The notes beneath the pieces are model-generated. The model was not told the origin of the DNA and made no database searches. It was given only the letters and a program-made list of their open reading frames with translations. Positions 1 through 64,000 of a stretch of 64,000 nt of DNA are shown one piece after another; within the stretch, counting starts at the first letter, position 1; each line of letters starts with the position of its first letter. Where the stretch lies: the NCBI GenBank assembly GCA_951217055.1, contig OX578283.1, positions 29,325,427 to 29,389,426 of the forward strand. The letters run 5' to 3'. The position numbers and the translations under genes are program-made. Origin of the DNA: Gerris lacustris. Its lineage: Eukaryota > Arthropoda > Insecta > Hemiptera > Gerridae.

Positions 1-1559
1 TATAGTGAATATTTACTAAGAACCAAATGTGTGTTTATATAATACTAATTTGTTATGTTCATTTTGTTGTTCCTTATTTTAGATTATCTTCTTTTTTGTG
101 GGTCGTTATGATTGTAAGAATCTGATTTGTTGATTTATATTCCAGAGGTGAATTAAAGTTCTCTGATAACAAGTCACAATATAAATGCAAGGAAGAAATA
201 GAAATGCACCCCAGCAATGAAATCAAAGCTAAAATCCCTTGTTTTATGCCTAAGTGCCAGTAGCTGTGTTATAACATAGCTGGACCATAAACAATGATTT
301 TGTGGTTTAAAACCAAATAACAGGAGTGAATTATTTAATTATGCCTTTATCCCTTCTTCTTTAGCATTATAAGCGCTTCACCAGGTTCTCATTCCTCCTA
401 ATAAACATTGTATTTTTTTAATTATTTATTTTAAATTTTAAGATGTTCACAATTAATTGAGTGTTAACCAGTAATTGTAATCAAACGTATGAACAAGTTA
501 ATATCAAGATTAAAATGCTTTAATTATCCACTCATAAGTTAAAATTTTGACACTTATTACAATTTATCCATGGGACTAAATAAAACTCTGCTCATATGCT
601 CTTATGTGTAGAGGCAGAGATTGATGAATTCACTTTTTACTAAGTTTCAAATTTTTTATTTCCTAATTATTATTATGATTTTTTTTGCTGTTTCTTTTTC
701 TTCCTAACATGATCAACACATCATTAGGTAATTACAGGAGGGGATCTGATCATTTTACTCATCTACACCATGTGATCATCAATGTAAAACATGTCTTACC
801 TCTCGAATAAACTTGATTGGTCGGTGTTGATAGGTTTCAGGTGGTGGAGTCGATACTACAGTAACCACTTGGCCACTTCAGTCTCCTCCTAATTATTCTT
901 ATTGATTATTAGTTCCTAATATTAGTAGATGTTTTGAGCCCTAACTTAAGTTCAATTTTTTTGTTATATATCAGACTCTCAGAAGATATATATTGAAATC
1001 TTCTCCATAGGTCTCTGTGTCTAATTAATTTGATTGAATGAATCCTGTTAATATCTTCAGATAATTTTCTATATTATTATATCATGAGATAATTTTATTT
1101 TATCTGCCAGTCTTCTAGCTGTAAAAATCCAACTAAAGGAAATAAATCGAATGAACTTTAGCGTATCCTACATCTTCTCAAATTGACCATATTTACTTCT
1201 TTTTTTAAGCCTACAGTGTGTTTTCTGAGAAAACAAATGAAATTATTATTATTATTTTTAATTGTTAATAAAAATACAACGATATGATACAAAAAATACA
1301 CAACACATATTACTTTTTTATATAATATTGAAGATTAAATAATAACCTAGATAAAAAAAAACAAAAAACAATTAGGTGATATTATAACAATTAATTTTGC
1401 CACATAATACAAAAAATGCAACACAATAAAAAAATAAGTTATTGTTTTAGATGGTGGAATGGACCATTTTATACGTGTTAGTGAAACTAAACAAAACACG
1501 TTTGATTCACTAATGAAATAAGCAAAGGATTATGAAAAGAATAAATGAAATTAACTTAC
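1..1559. other. tutl intron, AT-rich, one old SINE remnant
   Basis: No exon recognised. Holds a diverged SINE copy at about 709-885; the rest is low-complexity AT-rich sequence. Confidence 0.6.
709..885 (-). mobile_element. Old SINE copy (same family as 1763-1965)
   Basis: Shares with the 1763-1965 copy, in order: a stretch like ATTACAGGA, CATTTTACTCATCTA, TGTGATCATCAATGTAAAAC, ATGTCTTACC and GGTTTCAG. The tRNA-like head is badly decayed and no target duplication is visible, so this is an older insertion. Confidence 0.65.
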
Positions 1560-57789
<56,230 letters not shown>

Positions 57790-58856
57790 CTGAAAAAAAT
57801 AATAAAAATATGTTAAATGGTTGACATCATTAACAGTATTGGACAAATTTGGAAAAATCCATAGATTTTAGGGGATAATGTTTTAAAATGATACCTTCCC
57901 AACATTACAATTTCCTAAAATTGTAAAGAGAGGGTTTCACATCTTTTATAAGTTGAATTTTTCAAAAGATACTTTCGTCTTTTCGCCTGAAAATAGTCAA
58001 ATTTCTCAGTAGTAAGGTTTGACATGGATAACTTCCTTTTTTTATTGTCATGTTCGTCGAAATTTTAACTTCCTAGCACGAGATCGTATTTTTTCAGGTT
58101 TCCCCCTTTTTACTTCTCTTAGATATGCACCTACGCCTAAGAAGAAGGTGTTCCAAAATGTCATTTTCCTTGCTTCAGAGGAGTTGCCTGGATGTTACGA
58201 GATTCAGCGAATAAGACATCTAAAAAAAGATGCAGAGGGTCGGATGATATTGACCTTAAAGTTTCTAGATGCGGAGTTTGGAGGTCCAGACACCCTTTGA
58301 AAAACCTTAGGGGGTTTTAATTGAAAATTTATAACTTTCTAATTGGGAAGCCGTGAATAATTAAGTGCATGTTATTAGGGTCACGAGCCTCAGTGCTAGT
58401 CCAACCCTTAGCCCTTGAATTATTAGCTAAGGGATGAACCCACCTGGATGAGATACAACCAAACTCCTCTCTTCTTATTAAACCAATTTCAGCGGGGAAA
58501 AAATTAAGTATTTACCCTCATCTTTACATATATATGTTGTGCTTGGTAAGTGTTGAATTTTATACAGAATATTATAGGAACCGGTTTGCAGATTTTATAC
58601 CACTAGCAACTTTTATAAAGTTGTTTCTTAGTTGAGAGTGGTACCTCCTAGTCTTTCATAAATTAGAAAGACCAGATAGGATTCAAGATAAATGATAAAT
58701 TTAGAAAAAATGCAGGATTAAGGTAAATAATTAATATTTCACTTTTACAATGAATCTGGTCTAAACTACACCTTTGTTTAGTTACACTATCATCTCATTA
58801 TAGGATTTTATATACTATATTAAAAGCATAATTGGAAAAAAGAAAGAAAAAAAAAT
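57790..58856. other. Upstream tutl intron; one unexplained plus-strand open frame
   Basis: A 93-codon open frame at 58019-58300 (ends TLKFLDAEFGGPDTL) has mixed composition but no motif I recognise. It is probably repeat-derived. Nothing resembling a signal-peptide exon was found. Confidence 0.4.
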
Positions 58857-59682
58857 CGTGTGGTGTCGCGGGACACCCGGTAGGAACGAAGTTCCTTACA
58901 TTTTTCATTAAATATAAATTATAAAATCACACTGCTAAGTACGTATACATTGCTAACTACTTATGCATGGCGGAGTTAGAAAAGAGACAAAATTAAAAGT
59001 AACTAACTGTTTGTACCTGGCAGAGTTAAGGCAAAATTAAAAGAAAATCATTATTTTGTATAATTAAAGCAAGCGTCTTACTATAAATATATATTAAATA
59101 TAAGAAAAAAGTTGATCATGATGAGTGCATAGTGGAAGAGTATGTTTGTTAAAGGAGTTTGGATTGAAATAGGACTGTTTTATACCTACCCGGCCAATTA
59201 ATTTAAAATATTATAAAATATATCTCTTCCCTACTCTACAGCTTCTGCTTGTATCAGGGTGAAATTTTACATGATTATATTTTATTTATTTACAAAACTA
59301 AGGGTCATTTATGACATATATAACAAAAATAATCAAAACAAGTCAAGTAAGAGGCTTCCTTAATAGCAATTTTTCCCGTCTTTATTTCCCGTGTTTACGC
59401 GAGCGTTGCGCCTGAACGCTTGGGCGGATAACGTTTTCCGACGAACTCAGCCTTGGCATTGGTAAAATGAACATGTGTACCAAATTTCATCTAATTCGGT
59501 GATCTTTTACTCAAGTTATCGTCATCGGTAGATTTCGTGACGGATTTTGCGTGACGGTGATTTTGTGACGGTTATTTTGTGACGGTGATTTTGTGACGGT
59601 TATTTTGTGACGGTGATTTTTGGTCGTTTTTTTTTTGGATTCACTCCCGGGCTCCAGAACGTGCCATAAGGAACTTCGTTCC
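58857..59682 (-). mobile_element. GGAACGAAGTTCC family, copy 2
   Basis: Inverted relative to 5367-6106. It starts with GTGTCGCGGGACACCCGG then TAGGAACGAAGTTCCTTA and ends GTGCCATAAGGAACTTCGTT. Shared interior: AAGCAAGCGTCTTA, CTAACTACTTATGCATGGCG and CTCAAGTTATCGTCATC. Contains an internal minisatellite absent from copy 1. Confidence 0.78.
59537..59620. repeat. 14-bp minisatellite GTGACGGTGATTTT
   Basis: About five units alternating GTGACGGTGATTTT and GTGACGGTTATTTT, inside dispersed-repeat copy 2. Copy 1 has only a single equivalent (complement of AACCGTCACGAAATCG). Confidence 0.85.
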
Positions 59683-60345
59683 AAAAATAAAAATATTAAA
59701 GTGAAGCAATAGTATTATTTTGGCCTAGATAAATCACTACAAAAGATCGAGATTCCATTGCAATATAGGGTTGACAGTTTGTTTTCACCACATCAACAGG
59801 CACCTAAAAGAAGATCAACATTCTTCATTAAGTCGTTCCTTCTAAAGTTATCGATTTAATTTGAATCACTACTGGCTGCAAATTTTCTATCGATTAAGAT
59901 GATTAATTTTAAATAAATAAGAAATTCACATAAATATGTAAAAGTGACATGGCTTGGACCTTCAGCCCTGGTTTCTGTGGTATTAGCTTCTTTTTATTCA
60001 ATATCCTTAGAACGTAATACACTTGTAATTGATAACATTAAACTATTTGTTAATCTTTATTTTGTATAGCAAGTAAATTGGTGCTTTGATAGGAGACAGT
60101 AAATGTAGCAGCGAATTCCATGAAATTATCGACAAGCAATCAACCTCACTGTAAATAATTAATGTAGGTCCATCAGTGATACACATTTATATAATTACTC
60201 AAATTATTGAAAATCCCCGCGAAATAAAATAACAATTGGATTATACGTATTGATACAAATTACCCTAAAATATCAAGTAATTCTATTTTTTTAAATAAAT
60301 AATATTGTTTCTAAAATATTATAATTTCAATATTTTCTTATAGTG

Positions 60346-60913
60346 CAGGAGATAGCGTGCAAAAAAGTGTCTGACTAACATCAAGCTAGAATTTTGTATA
60401 CAAGTCAATCTTTTAGCACCTTTTAAGAATATGTGGACGGCTAAGTTCGTCTGCGGGACATAGCTTGGCAATAGACGTTTGAAAAAAACAAACCGGTGGA
60501 GAGCGGCCATGTCTCACCAATTATGGTTGACAATGTGATTTTCATGATCCTGAGTACAGAGTTAATTAGTAGACCGAAAATCAAGTTGATGTTAGTTTGT
60601 CCCTGGACAGGTGACCACGTTGATTTTTAGTAATATTTGAATAATTAACCTATCAAATGTGAAAATAACATCGACTTGATTTTTGGTCTACTAACTAATT
60701 CTGTACTCAGGATCATGAAAATCATACTGTCCACCATAATTGGCGGGACATGGCCACTCTCCACCCTTTTGTTTTTTTCAAATGCCTATTGTAAGCTATG
60801 TCCCGCAGACGAAACTAGCCGACCACATATTCTTAAAAGGCGCTAAAAGATTGACTTGTATACAAAATTCTAGCTTGATGTTAGTCAGACACTTTTTTGC
60901 ACGCTATCTCCTG
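60346..60913. mobile_element. Large hairpin element, mirrored open frame, second family
   Basis: 568 bp, ends CAGGAGATAGCGTGCAAAAA and its complement. Arms pair over about 250 bp (ACTAACATCAAGCTAGAATT, TATACAAGTCAATCTTTTAG, GCGGGACATAGCTT, ATCCTGAGTACAGA). Both arms carry the frame SYVPQTNLAVHIFLKGAKRL then TCIQNSSLMLVRHFFARYLL. No target duplication recognised. Confidence 0.8.
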
Positions 60914-61715
60914 GACCATTACTTTTATTAATAATGGATAATTTAGGTAGGTTTAAAATAAGTATTGGTTATATTGAAGTTTTTAAGCAATTAAATACTT
61001 TCATCTTACTTACAAATTTTTATATCTTCATAAATATAACTAGGTATTTCTTCTAACTTGATCAATATGCAGGAACAAAAATGTAATCAAAAGTAAAAAT
61101 CGGGGTCAGTCCCTCAAGGGTTCAACCACTTCAATTTTACCTGCAAATGAATATTCTCATGTCAAATTAAATTTATGAAAGGGGTTTTTTTTAGAATTTC
61201 GTATAAAGTTAGATGCGTAGTAGAGAGTAGAATTAACTTTGAAAAGGTAGTGGGGTTGTCGATTAAAGCATGTCAATCCATTGGATTGGGATTTACACGA
61301 TGTGAAAAGACCTGGTGGTGTTTAAGTATGGTATAAAACAGAGCTATAAAGCTACCTGCCTTCCAAGGGCTCTTTACTTCTAAAGCCGACCGACGTTGAT
61401 GCATGGACTCCAGTCAACCGTTCCTAACCAACTACCTCCGAATTTCACCTGGAAATACCTAGGTTCAATAGATTAGCTGTATGGAGGTTTCTCTTAGCGG
61501 TAAATACAAACTTTCTATGTATACGGGTTCATTTGAGATAGAGTTCCATGAACTTTGTACAATGAAGAATAGATGTATATAACTTTTAAAAAAATCTTAT
61601 TATTATTAATAATAATGAAAAAAAAATACATCAAATTTAAAGTATATTATAAATATTATTTCATTATATCATCTAAAGTTTTACAAATTTCTTAAAAAAT
61701 AAATAAACATATGCC

Positions 61716-61945
61716 ACTTCTTTAGATTGTTACTCCCCTTATAAATAAACAGAGGGGAGTAACAGTCTAAAGAAGGTGTACGGAATGTTCTTCTTTAGAC
61801 TGTTACTCCCCTTATCAAAACAGAAGTAGGATATTCCTTTGTCCCAAAGCACATTGGACTAAACATCCCTTTTTCGTAATACATAGTTATTTAGTCAGTC
61901 ATTTTTATTCTAAAACAACACAAGGGAGTAACAATCTAAAGAAGT
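61716..61945. mobile_element. Nested TIR element, four copies of one terminus
   Basis: ACTTCTTTAGATTGTTACTC starts at 61716. The same unit occurs inverted at 61754-61775, direct at 61791-61813 and inverted at 61922-61945. This looks like a short TIR element plus a second, partial one, or an element with a duplicated end. Confidence 0.7.
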
Positions 61946-63480
61946 ACCAAACATATTTCCTTATTCATTGCTCCCAATCAACAAGTATATCTTCTTTTTA
62001 CTTCCATTCAGCAACCATAATGTGAACATGTTTAAGGTAATCATTTAAGATTATCTTAAAATTCTCAGCTATAAAAATCTATCTTTCCAAACTTACTTGA
62101 ATATAACTTTTGCAACCTATCATCGGCTATCTTTATAAATCTATGAATACAATGTAATATGAATCAGCAAATGATAATATCTATGAATTGATCTTGACCA
62201 CCATAACTAATCAAGAATTGATTTATATCAATCAATAACATATTTTGATTGCCCTATTAAGTTATTTTATTAAGCCCTACAATTTTATATATCATATTTT
62301 TTCAGGTTGGTGAAATTGCTACATATTTCTACCAAATTAATTGGGTTAACTTTCCCGATACTTTATAGAGGTAAACGTTTTTAATTTAATAAAATAGTTA
62401 TCAATTACAAATAAGGATCGAAAACTAATTTAACTAAAAACTAATTATGTTTTATTAATCATTTTTACGATTTGTAGAAACATCAATTATTTCATATTAT
62501 TACATTTTAAAATTCTGTTAGTAATAATTATTATACCTTTTTTATTTTTATGGAGGTGTAGTCAGGGATATAGATTATTAAAGTTTTTTGGTATTTGGTT
62601 TTTTGTTATTTTTAGTGTACAACATTAATTTTGAATATTGTTATATCTTATAATGGTGCTTAAAAGGCCTACAAAGAAACAAATCTGCGGTCATGTTTTT
62701 TTATTTGCTTCAGCGAATTTATAAATAGATGATATTTGTATTTCAGTATTGATCTATTACGTTCTATAAATAATACGTAAGAGTTTAATTATATAAATAC
62801 CAATGACCAAGAGTTCATCGCTAAAATAAAGAATTCTTAAAATCCCCTCCTCCGTCTTGAGTACATTCCCCGCACTCTATTCTTAACCGATTTTTTAAAA
62901 ATTGTCTGCTACTATAGTTTGAAAACATTCTCACGGTTATAAAAGTTAATTTGAAACAATATATTTAGTTTTATTTTGCCCCACACGCTTATTGAGTTTT
63001 TTTTTATATCTTTTGACAAATTATATAAATATTTCGTCAGTACATAAAGTACATCCTTTTCAGTTCCATTAATTACTAAAAAGACTAAATACCAAACTGT
63101 CATTAAATCATTGATCGTCAATCTTGTTATTGAAAATTGTGATGGTTGATTATTAAATATTTGTTAATGTGGATTTACAATCTACCGATTACGTTCAATT
63201 AATTGTATACACAGTACCATATACTTTAACCATACTGAGCTAATCTTACAGTATTTAACTGGTATTTCTATACTTTTTAATGATTTTGTCCATAATTTCA
63301 AAAACAGGATACGGTGATTGAGGATGGAAATAAAAGGAAGTTTGCTTATTTAAGTTTAAAAGGACTTTCCTGGTTAATGAATTACACAGAATTTGTTTCT
63401 TTTTAAAGCAACCCACTGTTCCTTAGGTTAAAAGGGTTAGAGAGTGTTTTAATGCTCAAACTAGAATTATATTTTTCGTG
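61946..63480. other. AT-rich flank, no feature
   Basis: No exon, repeat or RNA gene recognised. Confidence 0.5.
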
Positions 63481-63900
63481 AAGCGTAAACGTTCACAGGC
63501 TTATTCAAGGAAACCCGCAAAGTTGTTTCCGCCTAGAGGACCTTTTCCCAATAACTCAGGAGTAAGAGAACCCCCACCTCCTTCTCCCTTAGGGTATAAT
63601 TTCGAAGAAGGGTGCTGCCCCCCCCCCCCCTCCATCCCCCCTAAGTTTGAGGTGTAGAGAAAGCCCCCGCGGGCCCCAAATCTTAATTAGTCATTTAATT
63701 GGGTCGCGGTCTAGAGGGTGTAGGTCGGCAGACCCTTTAGGGTTCTAAATGGAAAACGGGGTCTGAATTTCAGTGAATTATACAGAGACTAGGTTTATAT
63801 TAGAAGCAAAAGGTGGGACGATGGGCTCAACAAAATGCACCTGGATCCTTTCCCACCGCATTCCCCTCTTTTTGGTTCAATTTCTTACTAGATTCCACGA
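63481..63900. other. GC-richer patch with poly-C tract
   Basis: Contains 13 consecutive C at 63618-63630 and several CCCC-rich stretches, unlike the rest of the flank. Probably old repeat sequence; unassigned. Confidence 0.35.
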
Positions 63901-64000
63901 AAGCCCGGTTATAGTTTTTTTAGTTCAATCGTAAACTTAGGTGTATCGCTTGATTCATTAGCGTTAGCTACAATAATTATTTTAAAGGTTTTTTGACACT

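Noticed and set aside
58019..58300. Plus-strand 93-codon open frame as a possible gene
   Set aside because: No recognised motif, splice partner or conserved context; kept only as a note within the upstream intron entry.

Overview
The window is eukaryotic, strongly AT-rich and gene-poor. One gene is clear: the minus-strand insect gene turtle (tutl), encoding an immunoglobulin-superfamily neuronal adhesion receptor. It is recognised by its Ig and fibronectin type III (FN3) sequences, which closely resemble Drosophila Turtle as I remember it. The combination of a tutl gene, long AT-rich introns, tRNA-derived SINEs, many foldback elements and non-LTR fragments points to an insect. A hemipteroid is my guess, but the order cannot be fixed from what I can see.

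Fifteen tutl exons can be placed between 57789 and 1560. All have AG acceptors and GT donors, and the reading phase stays consistent from one exon to the next, giving about 807 continuous codons with no stop. In order they encode Ig1 (split by a 27.5-kb intron), Ig2, Ig3, Ig4, Ig5, FN3-1, a linker made of two small phase-1 exons, FN3-2, a transmembrane helix with a basic stop-transfer, and the first cytoplasmic exon. The signal-peptide exon, promoter and the rest of the cytoplasmic tail were not found and probably lie outside the window.

Everything else is intron or flank, populated mostly by transposable elements. Going left to right: a tRNA-derived SINE family (three copies, one with a 12-bp target duplication); a TTAA-flanked piggyBac-like miniature element; a dispersed family with GGAACGAAGTTCC termini (three copies); a degraded non-LTR tail; several foldback elements at 15.6-21.0 kb; a direct repeat pair; a 2.2-kb terminal-inverted-repeat (TIR) transposon carrying a broken transposase-like gene (37.4-39.6 kb); a 5'-truncated non-LTR retrotransposon with a 13-bp target duplication (42.3-43.4 kb); a foldback element with a tRNA-like module in its arms (47.0-47.3 kb); long (AT)n arrays; a near-perfect palindrome at 51.2 kb; and several hairpin elements at 54-62 kb, two of which carry the same open frame on both arms.

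No second host gene, rRNA, functional tRNA or CRISPR array is supported. The most unusual items are the 2.2-kb element, the tRNA-containing foldback element, and the number of long hairpins that would lie in one primary transcript.
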